Source: Pseudopedobacter sp965218985
GTDB lineage: Bacteria > Bacteroidota > Bacteroidia > Sphingobacteriales > Sphingobacteriaceae
Direction of reading: 5' to 3'
DNA length: 64,000 bases
NCBI GenBank assembly: GCA_965218985.1
Contig: CBDCMP010000007.1
Span: 434,001-498,000 of the forward strand
Of this stretch, positions 34,323 through 42,996 are shown in pieces (within the stretch, counting starts at the first letter, position 1; each line of letters begins with the position of its first letter). The translations under genes were made by a program, and so were the position numbers. The notes under the pieces were generated by a model. It worked only from the letters and a program-made list of their open reading frames with translations. It ran no database searches and was not told where the DNA came from.

Positions 34323-35288
34323 TTATTTAACAAATCTTCTGTTGATGTATTGGTAAAACCTATCCACTACAGCTTGCTTATGCTCCCAATCATTCTTATT
34401 TGCATAATTTTTCAATAAAAAATTATCAGCAGCCTCAAACGATTCAAAGCGATTGATAATTTCAACAGCCTCGCTATAAGCTAAATTGTAACCATTGAAT
34501 AGTTCTTTGATGAATACCATCTTGTCGTTCAGGTTAATGGCCGCCTTTAAATCGATTGCGGGCTTAGATCCAATAGCTGATCCTGCAGAACGATTACCAA
34601 ATTTCGACGAGAGCATCTCATTTAAAGTAAATGGCTTTGCTTTCTCATCATTTACCGTAAGTTCAGGTACCTGTTTTACTGTTTCACTTTCATCAGAGAT
34701 TTTCTCCGCTATGATCTCTTGTTGGTTTTCTTTCGCTGTTATTATTAAAAATGGTTCCGGACCCTGTTCCTCTGTCTCCTCCTTCTCTCCCTCCTCCATA
34801 TCTGCTGCTTTGACCTCAGGTTGTGCCTCTTTGGCCTTGATCAGCTCCTTCTCCTCATCTGATAATTCTCTATCGAACACCTGCTCAACCGGCAATTTCT
34901 TCTCGAAATCAAAGCTCATTTCTTTAGGTTCCCCATCAAAAGAAAAATCAAATTTTGGTCCTTCAAACTCCCCCGCTTCGGGCAGCTCCAAATCATTCTC
35001 ATGCTGTGATTCTTCCTGGTGCTCATCCTCTTCTCCAGCTTCAGATTTAGTTTGAAGCACTTGCTCCTCTTTAAATGTCTCCTGTTTCATTACAGGTTTT
35101 TCCAGTAAGCCTTGAGCACTTAATTTTTTCAGCACCTCTATATGGTCTATTAAAAAATCGGCATTAGCGGTGAACAACTCCAATTCCAAAGGACTGATCT
35201 CAGGGGTGTCTTGCAGATATTGATGTTGTTCATTTAGCTCCTGAATGATTTCACCTATTTTTCTGAGAATTTGCTGTTTGGTCATCAT
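34323..35288 (-). CDS. Conserved-looking acidic protein of unknown function
   Basis: I do not recognise this 321-residue protein. It has three parts. Residues 1-70 are helical (KQQILRKIGEIIQELNEQH, LELELFTANADFLIDHIEVL). Residues 70-215 are very acidic and low in complexity (many Glu, Asp and Lys), probably disordered. The C-terminal 100 residues are compact: AINLNDKMVFIKELFNGYNL, YSEAVEIINRFESFEAADNFL and a Trp-containing end with RFYQYINRRFVK. No signal peptide is present, so it is cytoplasmic. It is convergent with rodA and divergent from thymidine kinase. Either of two adjacent Met codons could be the start. Confidence 0.7.
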   Translation of the reverse strand: MMTKQQILRKIGEIIQELNEQHQYLQDTPEISPLELELFTANADFLIDHIEVLKKLSAQGLLEKPVMKQETFKEEQVLQTKSEAGEEDEHQEESQHENDLELPEAGEFEGPKFDFSFDGEPKEMSFDFEKKLPVEQVFDRELSDEEKELIKAKEAQPEVKAADMEEGEKEETEEQGPEPFLIITAKENQQEIIAEKISDESETVKQVPELTVNDEKAKPFTLNEMLSSKFGNRSAGSAIGSKPAIDLKAAINLNDKMVFIKELFNGYNLAYSEAVEIINRFESFEAADNFLLKNYANKNDWEHKQAVVDRFYQYINRRFVK

Positions 35289-35391
35289 GATAAGGAAACG
35301 TATTAGCTGTATTTATGTTGGTAAAAACGCACTCAAAAATAACATATAATTCTGATATTAGCCGAACGGACAGCATCATTTAGGTTTATAT

Positions 35392-35964
35392 ATGTTTAGC
35401 GAAGGAAGATTAAGAAGGAGAAGCGAGTTGGGTGGGAGTATTGAAGTGATTTGTGGCTCTATGTTTTCAGGAAAAACAGAAGAGCTCATCAGAAGGCTGA
35501 GAAGGGCCCAAATCGCTAAGCTGCAGGTGGAGATTTTTAAGCCTAAGACGGATACACGCTATGATGAAAATGCGGTGGTATCTCATGATCTCAACTCCAT
35601 TCTTTCCACTCCAGTTGACCATTCCTCCTCCATACTTTTATATGACGGCGACATGCAGGTGGTTGGGATAGACGAAGCTCAATTCTTTGATGACGAATTA
35701 CCTGAAGTCTGTATTAAATTGGCGAACAAAGGGGTAAGAGTGATCATTGCTGGTTTAGATATGGATTTTGCGGGAAAACCTTTTGGTCCAATTCCGGCAT
35801 TAATGGCCATTGCCGAAGACGTGACTAAAGTTCATGCAGTTTGTATGAAATGTGGCGGACCTGCTTTGTTCAGCTACAGATTGGTGGAGAACACCGACCA
35901 GTTTTTACTTGGCGAGAAAGAGAATTATGAACCCCGATGCCGGGTTTGTTTCAACATTAATTGA
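35392..35964 (+). CDS. tdk: Thymidine kinase (type II)
   Basis: Tdk phosphorylates thymidine in the salvage pathway. The 190-residue protein has the Walker A loop GSMFSGKT (22-29), the Walker B/lid region VVGIDEAQFFDDELP with the catalytic Glu, GLDMDFAGKPFG, and four zinc Cys in AVCMKCGGPALFSYR and PRCRVCFN. The N-terminal RLRRRSELG is a basic extension. No operon partner: 538 gene-free bases follow. Confidence 0.96.
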   Translation: MFSEGRLRRRSELGGSIEVICGSMFSGKTEELIRRLRRAQIAKLQVEIFKPKTDTRYDENAVVSHDLNSILSTPVDHSSSILLYDGDMQVVGIDEAQFFDDELPEVCIKLANKGVRVIIAGLDMDFAGKPFGPIPALMAIAEDVTKVHAVCMKCGGPALFSYRLVENTDQFLLGEKENYEPRCRVCFNIN

Positions 35965-36502
35965 TGAGCTTGCGTGAAGAAGAAAATCTCCGCCCTGTTA
36001 AAAAGGTTAATGGCAAGCATTGTTTCATTATCTTCCATTATTAAAATTAATCATTTAACATTTTTTAACAAGTATTGATCAAATTGAGGCAGAAATTCAT
36101 TGTCAAAATCATACATTTTAATGATAAAGAATGATTTATTTTCAAAATCTTAACTTAAACGTTTTCGATTTAATAATTTGATTACAATAACATGACAATT
36201 AGAAAATATCTTAGTGTTACTTTTACACCAAGAGATTCGAGGAATACCTCATCACTTTTTTAAATTTCCTATCGTTTAATTTAGGTTTATAATTGGTTAG
36301 TTTAAGCTCCATTCTCCCCGTTTGGAGCTTAACTGTTTTTAAGGTTTCCGTCTCTATTTTTAATGATTTTTGATCATAAAACTAGGTTTATTAAAAAAGA
36401 TTTCTATTTCTTTGTCGTAAATTTTATGTGTCATTAGATGAAGAAACATAAAAAGGCAAAATCTTTGTTATCTTAAATAGATCCACCGACGATAGATGAT
36501 AT
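35965..36502. other. Long AT-rich intergenic region
   Basis: No open frame of credible composition occurs in these 538 bases between tdk and the cupin gene. It holds one strong hairpin (36302-36332, listed separately) 338 bases beyond tdk. That distance is long for a tdk terminator, so the hairpin may end a short untranslated RNA. A near-consensus box AAATCTTTG lies around 36458-36468, upstream of the cupin gene. Confidence 0.4.
36302..36332 (+). terminator. Rho-independent terminator-like hairpin
   Basis: TTAAGCTCC and GGAGCTTAA form a perfect 9-bp stem with a 13-base loop, followed by CTGTTTTTAAGG. It stands alone in a long intergenic region, so the transcript it ends is unclear. Confidence 0.65.
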
Positions 36503-37018
36503 ATGAAAAACGTGAAGCCTTCCATTTTTAAGTTCAAAAAAGATGTACATGTTCCCAATAGCGGATTTCCTTTATTAATTTATGCTGATGCGTTTGAGCA
36601 AGAAGGGGATAAAGCAGCAGAATGGCTGGAGAACACGTTCAAATCAAATACATGGACGAATTCGTGGCGTTGGGGCATCTATCCTTACCATCATTATCAT
36701 AGCAATACTCACGAAGTCTTAGGAGTTTATTCAGGCTCGGCGTTGCTTCAATTGGGTGGAGAAAATGGTAAAAAGTTCAAAGTCAAAATGGGGCATATCC
36801 TAGTGATCCCTGCTGGTGTTGGACATAAATGTGTCGATCATAGTGATGATTTCAAAGTTGTTGGAGCTTATCCCGACGGACTAAAGCCCGATTTGATTAA
36901 AGGGGACGAGGAAATCCCTTCTTTTGTAAAAAAGAATTTGGATGCCGTACTCTTTCCTTCTGCTGATCCTTTATTAGGAGAAAATGCAGGGATCATCAAC
37001 ATTTGGGGTATGTTATAA
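36503..37018 (+). CDS. Cupin-fold protein (YjlB-like)
   Basis: The 171-residue protein contains one double-stranded beta-helix: YHHYHSNTHEVLGVYSGSALLQLGG has the His-rich metal-binding motif 1 (HxH...E), and MGHILVIPAGVGHKCV is motif 2 with its His. The N-terminal FPLLIYADAFEQEG and WRWGIYPYHHYH text matches the YjlB-type cupins. Metal binding is likely but the reaction is unknown. The following transporter gene starts 8 bases after its stop. Confidence 0.82.
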   Translation: MKNVKPSIFKFKKDVHVPNSGFPLLIYADAFEQEGDKAAEWLENTFKSNTWTNSWRWGIYPYHHYHSNTHEVLGVYSGSALLQLGGENGKKFKVKMGHILVIPAGVGHKCVDHSDDFKVVGAYPDGLKPDLIKGDEEIPSFVKKNLDAVLFPSADPLLGENAGIINIWGML

Positions 37019-37025
37019 ATACTGT

Positions 37026-37466
37026 ATGAGATATATGTGGATAATTTGGGCCGTACTGGCTGCGATATCAGCTGGAGGAGTGATTGTTTTGACTAAAGCC
37101 GGATTAAAAGATCTTGACTCCAGCCTTGCTTTTGCGCTTCAATCTATATTGATTTTGGTGGTAGCTTGGGTGGTGATCTCTTACCAGGGAAATTGGAGGG
37201 AAGTGTGCGATATCAATGGAAAAGTTTGGTTGTTTTTAATAGCAGCAGGAATATTAACCGCGGTATCTTCTTTATTGTCTTATAAAGCATTAAAAATAGG
37301 CGAAGCTTCCTACGTAACTGCTTTGGAGCGGCTATCGCTGGTGTTCTCCGTGGGTTTCGCTGTATGGTTTTTAAAAGATAAACTCAACTGGCAATCCATA
37401 ATGGGGATTTTGATGATGGTGGCTGGTGCCATTCTAATTGCTTTGGCACAAAAACGAAGTTCTTAA
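37026..37466 (+). CDS. EamA/DMT-family membrane protein, single-domain
   Basis: From ATG at 37026 (RYMWIIWAVLAAISAG) the protein has 146 residues and about five hydrophobic helices, equal to one EamA half-transporter: FALQSILILVVAWVVI, LTAVSSLLSYKALKIGEASYV, then the PxxR-like ALERLSLVFSVGFAVWFLKDKL and the ILMMVAGAILIALAQ helix. Most DMT transporters have two such repeats, so this one likely dimerises. The frame extends upstream to 36984, but that part overlaps the cupin gene. Substrate unknown. Confidence 0.85.
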   Translation: MRYMWIIWAVLAAISAGGVIVLTKAGLKDLDSSLAFALQSILILVVAWVVISYQGNWREVCDINGKVWLFLIAAGILTAVSSLLSYKALKIGEASYVTALERLSLVFSVGFAVWFLKDKLNWQSIMGILMMVAGAILIALAQKRSS

Positions 37467-37678
37467 AAATGATGTCTATTGGAGTTTGTTGTTGAAGGAT
37501 GATGCTCCATATTTATCACAGGAGCGGCATTTAACTTTAAATCTGTATTTGCTGAGGCCCTGTTACACTGACCTAAAGCAAAATAAATCGCTATAAATAT
37601 AATGATGGTAGATAAACATCCACCTCCTAATTTTTTTGCCCCGTAGCCAGCTATCAAAGCTCTAAAAAATCTGTTCAT
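37463..37678 (-). CDS. Small single-pass membrane protein
   Basis: The 71-residue protein has a basic, Gly-rich N-terminus (RALIAGYGAKKLGGG), one membrane segment (STIIIFIAIYFALG, about 23-36) and a polar tail. Its family is unknown to me. It overlaps the convergent EamA gene by 4 bases and follows a strong minus-strand terminator, so it has its own promoter. The KLGGGCLSTIIIFIAIY pattern is typical of small Bacteroidota inner-membrane proteins, which favours it being real. Confidence 0.6.
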   Translation of the reverse strand: MNRFFRALIAGYGAKKLGGGCLSTIIIFIAIYFALGQCNRASANTDLKLNAAPVINMEHHPSTTNSNRHHF

Positions 37679-37707
37679 ATCGGTTATTCAAATACATTCC
37701 ATTCAAA

Positions 37708-37731
37708 AAGCTCCCGAAATTTCGGGAGCTT
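37708..37731 (-). terminator. Rho-independent terminator of the YtxH-like gene
   Basis: A 24-base perfect palindrome (12-bp arms AAGCTCCCGAAA / TTTCGGGAGCTT) lies 10 bases after the stop of the minus-strand gene at 37741. On that strand it is followed by TTTTGAATGG, giving a U-rich tail. Confidence 0.8.
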
Positions 37732-37740
37732 CAAGAGTTT

Positions 37741-37923
37741 TTAAATTTTTCTCTTTGCTTCATTTAAAACATCTTTGCCCATCCGTTTTGCTTTTTCAAT
37801 GTAGTCGGGGGCATTATCAGCAAGATCCTCCAATATTGATCTTCCATTTTTGTTTTTCTTGGTCATGTAGTCTACTCCGATACCTACGGCGGCACCTACA
37901 ATTATAAATTTTAATAAGTTCAT
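37741..37923 (-). CDS. YtxH-like small protein
   Basis: The 60-residue protein starts with a Gly-containing membrane helix (LLKFIIVGAAVGIGVDYMT) and continues with an amphipathic, Lys-rich helix (ILEDLADNAPDYIEKAKRMGKDVLNEA), as in YtxH/gas-vesicle-like small stress proteins. Function is unknown. A good terminator directly follows, and the DUF2147 gene lies 51 bases upstream on the same strand. Confidence 0.65.
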   Translation of the reverse strand: MNLLKFIIVGAAVGIGVDYMTKKNKNGRSILEDLADNAPDYIEKAKRMGKDVLNEAKRKI

Positions 37924-37974
37924 GATTTTGATGTTTTTTTAAGTATGAATGATGTAAATGATGTTTTAAACTTT

Positions 37975-38433
37975 TTAATCAGCCTTTTCAAAAGCCATGG
38001 TTTTGGATAAAAATTCAAGATGCCAATATCCTTTCACCTCCATTAATCCCTCATCGTTAAAATAAACTACAGAATTCCATTCCTTCCCGGTATTGGGATC
38101 ATAGATCACTCCATCCTCCCAACGATTCGTGTCTTCATTATATTTAAGATTCTTTACCACATCCAAACCTATCAATTTACGATGCCGCAATTCTTTTTTC
38201 GGATTATGAATATCACAGCGTTTATTCATAGGCCGGTTTAGATCATCTGTATCATCAAACCATACCACCTTGGCTTTAAATTCATCGCCGTCTTTGTAAA
38301 CATCCACCACCACATTTTTTTCTATGGACATCCACTTGCCAATGATTCGGTCTTCCTTAACCCTATCAGCAGGATTGGATATGGAAAAAGGCACACCTAA
38401 CAAAAGAAAGAATGATAAAATATTGATAATCAT
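37975..38433 (-). CDS. DUF2147 secreted protein
   Basis: The 152-residue protein begins with a signal-like hydrophobic segment (IINILSFFLLLGVPFSIS). The DUF2147 domain follows: IIGKWMSIEKNVVVDVYKDGDEFKAKVVW, the Cys/His-containing NKRCDIHNPKKELRHRKLIG, and GVIYDPNTGKEWNSVVYFNDEG with the last strand KGYWHLEFLSKTMAFEK. DUF2147 folds as a lipocalin-like beta-barrel in the periplasm; ligand unknown. A second, shorter member is at 47779. Confidence 0.85.
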   Translation of the reverse strand: MIINILSFFLLLGVPFSISNPADRVKEDRIIGKWMSIEKNVVVDVYKDGDEFKAKVVWFDDTDDLNRPMNKRCDIHNPKKELRHRKLIGLDVVKNLKYNEDTNRWEDGVIYDPNTGKEWNSVVYFNDEGLMEVKGYWHLEFLSKTMAFEKAD

Positions 38434-38545
38434 AAAATAATGTACGAATTGCTTAATAGTATGCTAAAACCTTGCCATATATCACCATGACATCATATTT
38501 ATTATTAAAATGGCTGGAATGCTGGAAAATTCTTAACTATACGGA

Positions 38546-39595
38546 TCATTTTTGATAAAATTCTTTCATTACCTGCTGAGCTGGTTTATTTTGTGGCGTC
38601 CAATCGTGATTGTTTTGCGGGTCTATCTTTCTGAAAGAGCTATACCATTTCCAGGCAAATCCACCTGCAAACCAAGGCTCACTCCAAAATGTTTGATATA
38701 AAGCCTGATAGGCATTGGCTTGAGCTAAATTATTGACAGGCCGTTCCTGATATTCCAGTTCCCAGGACCGCCATGCTGCCTGATCCATGCTGCGATAACC
38801 ATATTCTGTGAACAAAATTGGCTTGCCTTTTTTTTGACTATACAATTTCAATTGTTCCTTTAAAGGTTTCCATGCTTTCAGTAAATCATTAACTTTTGGA
38901 GTTTGCGCTTCTGACAGCGGGAAATAGGCACTGAGACCTATGTAATCTAAAAAATTCCAGAACTGTACCTGATCATAATCATCCCAATTGGCACAATAAG
39001 TTAATTTACCGTTATAAACCTTTTTTACCTGAGCAGCAAGATCAATCCAAAATTTTGGTCTTTTTTTCACTGCGGTCCGGTATTCTGTACCTAAACAAAT
39101 CATCTCTGCATGCTCTTCCTGAGCTAATTTAGCAAACGTCATGATGTATTTAAGATAATCCTTTTCCCAAATCTCCCAATCCTCCTCCGTATTTAAATCA
39201 AAATCACCTATCCAACCTCTCTGCATCCAAACCTGAGGTTTAATCATCACTTTCAATCCTGCTGCATGGGCTTGTTCTAAGGTTGTTCTTATGCCCTCAA
39301 CAGATTCGCCCCAGTATTGCCGCTCTCCTTCATAATAAACTTGAGGCATAGAAGGTCTGCTGAACGCATACGGAATGAGCGCAACCCAACCCACATTTGA
39401 TTGTTGTATGTCTGAAGTCCAGGTGTGCGCTATGGCTCTTGGTGGCGCTGTGAAATTTACCCCGTTGATTTTTTCAGTTGACTTAGAGACTTGCTCTACA
39501 GTTACCTTACCGGCCTTTCTCTGAGACTCTGCCTGAAAACATGACGCCATAAAAATAAGGCTCGTCAGCAGCCATTTAATGTTTCCAATACGCAT
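38546..39595 (-). CDS. GH113-like glycoside hydrolase, lipoprotein or secreted
   Basis: From the ATG at 39595 (RIGNIKWLLTSLIFMASC) the protein has 349 residues with a signal peptide and a likely lipobox Cys. An upstream ATG at 39631 would bury the signal. The TIM-barrel catalytic region shows GVNFTAPPRAIAH, VGWVALIPYAFSR, KVMIKPQVWMQRGWIG, the acid/base Glu in EMICLGTEYRTAV, YIGLSAYFPLS and the nucleophile Glu in ILFTEYGYRSMDQAA. This is the GH113 (beta-mannanase clan) layout; sugar specificity is not settled. It overlaps the upstream lipoprotein gene by 20 bases. Confidence 0.82.
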   Translation of the reverse strand: MRIGNIKWLLTSLIFMASCFQAESQRKAGKVTVEQVSKSTEKINGVNFTAPPRAIAHTWTSDIQQSNVGWVALIPYAFSRPSMPQVYYEGERQYWGESVEGIRTTLEQAHAAGLKVMIKPQVWMQRGWIGDFDLNTEEDWEIWEKDYLKYIMTFAKLAQEEHAEMICLGTEYRTAVKKRPKFWIDLAAQVKKVYNGKLTYCANWDDYDQVQFWNFLDYIGLSAYFPLSEAQTPKVNDLLKAWKPLKEQLKLYSQKKGKPILFTEYGYRSMDQAAWRSWELEYQERPVNNLAQANAYQALYQTFWSEPWFAGGFAWKWYSSFRKIDPQNNHDWTPQNKPAQQVMKEFYQK

Positions 39596-40436
39596 ATCTT
39601 GAAACCTTTTTAAGTAATAAATCCCTGCCATCCCAAGTTTGCTGTTTTAACAATATATTAGGATAAGCTTTTGCAAAATAGTAGGTGTTTACTTTATCAT
39701 CATCAAGTTTGAGTTGTACTTTCCAGCTTTCCTTGTCTTTTATCTCTTGCTTTCCATCGGTGATGTAGAATTTAGCCTGGTGGATCTTCATCTCTCCAAC
39801 CCTGTTCCCCACTTGAGTCTCTAAAACATCTGCATTAAAAATTAACCCTTCTTTAAATTTAAGTGCTCTTAAAGTGTAAGCCAGTTGATCTTCGAAAAGA
39901 GCTGGCTTTATTTCTATTTCTCCGTCACCCTCTCCATCAAAATAAGAATGAAAATTCAACTTAAATCCGTTTGGATTCGCCAGGTACTCTTTAAAGGTGT
40001 TGCCGCACCATTCCTGTGAACCAGCGGTCATCTTATCCAAAACCCAGGGCTGTCCACGTAATAAAAAAACAGAGGTTAAAAAATTATATGGATAATTCTC
40101 TGTCTCAATCCTCGCAAAAGCATTCAATTTCATCACTTTGTAGAGATCATTCCTCTTATAATCATCGGTCTTTACGCGGTATTCTTGGTTAAGATCCTCC
40201 GAAACGGTAATAAAATCATATTCAAAATTTCTAATCTTTTTATAAATCACGGTTTGTGCGTCGTAAACTGCAACCTCTGCTTTGCTGTCGTCCCAAAATG
40301 AATTGTTGGCCCAGTCTTTATTGAAATACTGGCTGACGTGAAGATCATCTTTTAACTCTTGCGCTGAGTTGCTGGTATCTCCACAGCAACATAAAAAAAA
40401 CAAGCCCCCTGTCAGCAAACTGAAATATTTATTCAT
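39576..40436 (-). CDS. Lipoprotein of unknown function
   Basis: The 286-residue protein has a lipoprotein signal (FSLLTGGLFFLCCCGD) and a mature region beginning with DWANNSFWDDSKAEVAVYDA. It has beta-rich text (FEYDFITVSEDLNQEYRVKTDD, WKVQLKLDDDKVNTYYFAKAYPN) and no membrane segments. I recognise the pattern from Bacteroidota genomes, where it has been labelled as a Maf-like septum inhibitor, but the sequence lacks Maf motifs, so that label should not be copied. It is coupled to the GH113-like gene downstream by a 20-base overlap, so a carbohydrate-related surface role is possible. Confidence 0.7.
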   Translation of the reverse strand: MNKYFSLLTGGLFFLCCCGDTSNSAQELKDDLHVSQYFNKDWANNSFWDDSKAEVAVYDAQTVIYKKIRNFEYDFITVSEDLNQEYRVKTDDYKRNDLYKVMKLNAFARIETENYPYNFLTSVFLLRGQPWVLDKMTAGSQEWCGNTFKEYLANPNGFKLNFHSYFDGEGDGEIEIKPALFEDQLAYTLRALKFKEGLIFNADVLETQVGNRVGEMKIHQAKFYITDGKQEIKDKESWKVQLKLDDDKVNTYYFAKAYPNILLKQQTWDGRDLLLKKVSRYAYWKH

Positions 40437-40460
40437 CTTAAATTAATTATTGGCGAAGAA

Positions 40461-41708
40461 TCATCTTATTTGTCCGTTCCCTTTAACCAACCACTTCTCT
40501 GTCACCAGCTTCTCTAAAGCGAAAGGCCCACGGGCATGTAATTTTTGCGTGGAGATCCCAATTTCGGCTCCCAGGCCAAAGACACCTCCGTCCGTGAAAC
40601 GGGTGGATGCATTCGCATATACCGCAGCAGCATCCACTTCATTTAAAAATCTTTCAATCATCTCTCCATCAGTTGAAATAATCGCTTCGGAATGTTTAGA
40701 GGAGTATTTTTTAATGTGAGTTAAAGCTTCATCCATGCCCGCAACCACTTTAACAGAACATTTAAGGGATAGGAACTCCAGGCCAAAATCTTCAGGTGCC
40801 GCCTGATGCAAATATGGATAAGCCAAATCCTCTAATAATTGGTGGGCTTTTTCCTCAGCAAAAATCTCCACTTTCTCCTTTTTCAGCAAATTCGCCATCA
40901 ATGGGATTAAATCTGCAGAAATTGCTTCGTCCATAAGCACTGTATCCAAAGCATTACAAACGGAAGGACGTGAGACTTTAGCATTATATATGATTTTTGC
41001 AGCATCATTTAAATTTGCTGTACTTTCCACGTAAGTGTGGCAAACGCCAGCCCCGGTTTCTATTACCGGAACTTTAGCATTCTTCCTCACAAAATCTATC
41101 AGCTGCTGAGAGCCTCTCGGAATTAAAATATCAACATATTTATCTGCGTTAAGCAGTTCTTCTACATGTTTTCTATCCACTGGCAAGAGCTGAACAATAT
41201 TGGGATTTAAATCAAATTTCTTCAGAACGCTTCGGATCAGCTCCACCAGATGAAGGTTACTGTGCTCAGCATCAGAGCCGCCTCTTAAGACACTTACATT
41301 CCCTGATCGGATGCACAATGCAGCAACATCTATGGTCACATTTGGCCTGGATTCATAAATTACGCCAACCACACCCAATGCCACTGTTTTCTTCTGGATG
41401 AACAATCCATTGTCCAGATGATGCTCCAAAATCACTTTCCCGGTGGGATCTTCCAAAACAGCAACGTCCAGCACACTTTTGGCAAGTGATCTGATGCGCT
41501 CCTCATTCAGCATGAGGCGGTCTTTCTTAGGATCATCATCCGGCATTTTATCCAGATCATTTTTATTCATTTTGATGATCCCTTCCATGTCATTTTCAAG
41601 AGCTGACGCCAATTCTTCCAGTATGTGCTGCTTTTGAGCTGCAGACAAAGACCTGATCTGTGTGGTGGCATCAGCGGCATTTTTCAATAAGGATGTAATA
41701 TTCTCCAT
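40461..41708 (-). CDS. proA: Gamma-glutamyl phosphate reductase
   Basis: ProA reduces gamma-glutamyl phosphate to glutamate semialdehyde, the second step of proline synthesis. The 415-residue protein has the aldehyde dehydrogenase-type fold: GVVGVIYESRPNVTIDVAALC, LRGGSDAEHSN, LIPRGSQQLIDFVRKNAKVPVIETGAGVCH, and the catalytic Cys in SRPSVCNALDTVL. The C-terminus FTDGGVFGLGAEIGISTQKLHARGP is standard. It starts 4 bases after proB ends. Confidence 0.95.
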   Translation of the reverse strand: MENITSLLKNAADATTQIRSLSAAQKQHILEELASALENDMEGIIKMNKNDLDKMPDDDPKKDRLMLNEERIRSLAKSVLDVAVLEDPTGKVILEHHLDNGLFIQKKTVALGVVGVIYESRPNVTIDVAALCIRSGNVSVLRGGSDAEHSNLHLVELIRSVLKKFDLNPNIVQLLPVDRKHVEELLNADKYVDILIPRGSQQLIDFVRKNAKVPVIETGAGVCHTYVESTANLNDAAKIIYNAKVSRPSVCNALDTVLMDEAISADLIPLMANLLKKEKVEIFAEEKAHQLLEDLAYPYLHQAAPEDFGLEFLSLKCSVKVVAGMDEALTHIKKYSSKHSEAIISTDGEMIERFLNEVDAAAVYANASTRFTDGGVFGLGAEIGISTQKLHARGPFALEKLVTEKWLVKGNGQIR

Positions 41709-41712
41709 GGTT

Positions 41713-42747
41713 CTATATTAAAACGATATCGTCTGCATGAGCGATCTCCACATTTTGTTTATTTTTCAAGTGTTCCAATGCTTTGGAAGCTATCTTAGCC
41801 TTAGCTACTGCGATGATCTGCTGTTCCATATCCAAAACTTCAAAAACTTCCCCTATTTCGAAGCCTTTGATTACCTTTACCATGCCCACTGCCAATAGGC
41901 TGTGCCTTTTTTGTAAAGCTTTAACAGCTCCTGAATCCACTTGTAATTGTCCTCGGACCAGACTTCCACTGGCAAGCCATTTTTTCCTTGCAGAGATATC
42001 AATGATTTGCGGCTGACAAACTGTACCAGCTTCTCCTTTAGCTGCTTTTAAAATTCCGTCATCTGTCTTTCCTCCAAAAATAACGGTTTGAATACCCATT
42101 TGAGTGGCTAAACGGGCGAAGGTGAGTTTAGAGGTCATTCCTCCCAAACCAACCGCTGATTTCTCCTTTCTCGCTAAAGACAGTGCTATAGCATCCATCA
42201 CCTTCAATTCTTTGATGAGTGTTCCGTCTTCATCAAGCACCCCTGAAACCGAGGTGCACAACAGCAATTTAGACGCCCCAAAACCAACTGCAATTAAAGT
42301 TGCCAGCTCGTCATTGTCAGAGAACTTAAGCTCTAAATTACTAACTACATCGTTCTCATTTGCCACCGGTATGATCTGGCTTCTCCAAAGTTCTTCGTAA
42401 GTTTTTTTGAGTTGCAAAAACTGGTTCCGATTTGAGAAATGATGCCTTTCACATAAACTTTGCGCAATGGAGATGCCATAAGGAGCAAAATACTGAGAAT
42501 AAGTTTGAAGCAAAAGCGGATTCCCAATGGCCGCCGCTGCCTTACGTTCACTTAAAGTTCCCTTATATTTTTTTAGTTTTCTTTTTCCTGCCGCCACTGC
42601 TCCGGAAGACACCAGCACGATATTGAAATCTTCGCTTAATATAGCTACTTGTTTAGCCACAGAGGCGATGAAAACCTCATCTAACTCCTGGTTGGTGGTG
42701 GTAATGGAGGCCGTTCCGAATTTAATGACAAGTATAGGTTTTTTCAA
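41713..42747 (-). CDS. proB: Glutamate 5-kinase
   Basis: ProB phosphorylates glutamate, the regulated first step of proline synthesis. The 344-residue protein has the amino-acid kinase fold: ILVIKFGTASITT, VSSGAVAAGKRKL, PVANENDVV, KFSDNDELATLIAVG and GGMTSKLTFARLA. A C-terminal PUA-like domain follows, with SGAVKALQKRHSLLAVGMVKV. Shorter than the 367-residue E. coli enzyme. proA is 4 bases downstream, so they form a proBA operon. The 250 bases upstream of it to 42997 hold only the terminator of the AGCS gene. Confidence 0.94.
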   Translation of the reverse strand: MKKPILVIKFGTASITTTNQELDEVFIASVAKQVAILSEDFNIVLVSSGAVAAGKRKLKKYKGTLSERKAAAAIGNPLLLQTYSQYFAPYGISIAQSLCERHHFSNRNQFLQLKKTYEELWRSQIIPVANENDVVSNLELKFSDNDELATLIAVGFGASKLLLCTSVSGVLDEDGTLIKELKVMDAIALSLARKEKSAVGLGGMTSKLTFARLATQMGIQTVIFGGKTDDGILKAAKGEAGTVCQPQIIDISARKKWLASGSLVRGQLQVDSGAVKALQKRHSLLAVGMVKVIKGFEIGEVFEVLDMEQQIIAVAKAKIASKALEHLKNKQNVEIAHADDIVLI

Positions 42748-42958
42748 AATCGAATATTAAACCTCTAAATTAGAAATAGCAGGCTTAATATTAAAATTAA
42801 GACAAATAATCGATAATCCTTTTTTGCCTCAACCTATCGATGTCCTCTTTGGTGATGCAACAATAGCGTAAGGGGAAACTTTAGCGATTTGGAGTTCATC
42901 AATCAGATCCATCAAAATTTTTATAGCTTGAACGCTCAGAAGGTTGATAAAGGTAAAT

Positions 42959-42986
42959 ACGTTCCACGGATTTCTCCGTGGAACGT
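42959..42986 (-). terminator. Terminator hairpin after the AGCS symporter
   Basis: Twelve-base perfect arms ACGTTCCACGGA and TCCGTGGAACGT enclose a 4-base loop, 11 bases past the minus-strand stop codon. The downstream side on that strand is only moderately U-rich (ATTTACCTTTATC). Confidence 0.7.
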
Positions 42987-42996
42987 GGATTTGATC

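Noticed and set aside
34495..35055. Plus-strand frame of 186 codons, Ser-rich
   Set aside because: It is antisense to the acidic low-complexity part of the protein at 34323-35288, whose Glu/Asp codons read as Ser/Phe codons on the other strand.
39576..40436. Maf-like septum formation inhibitor
   Set aside because: No Maf nucleotide-pyrophosphatase motifs are present and the protein is a lipoprotein.
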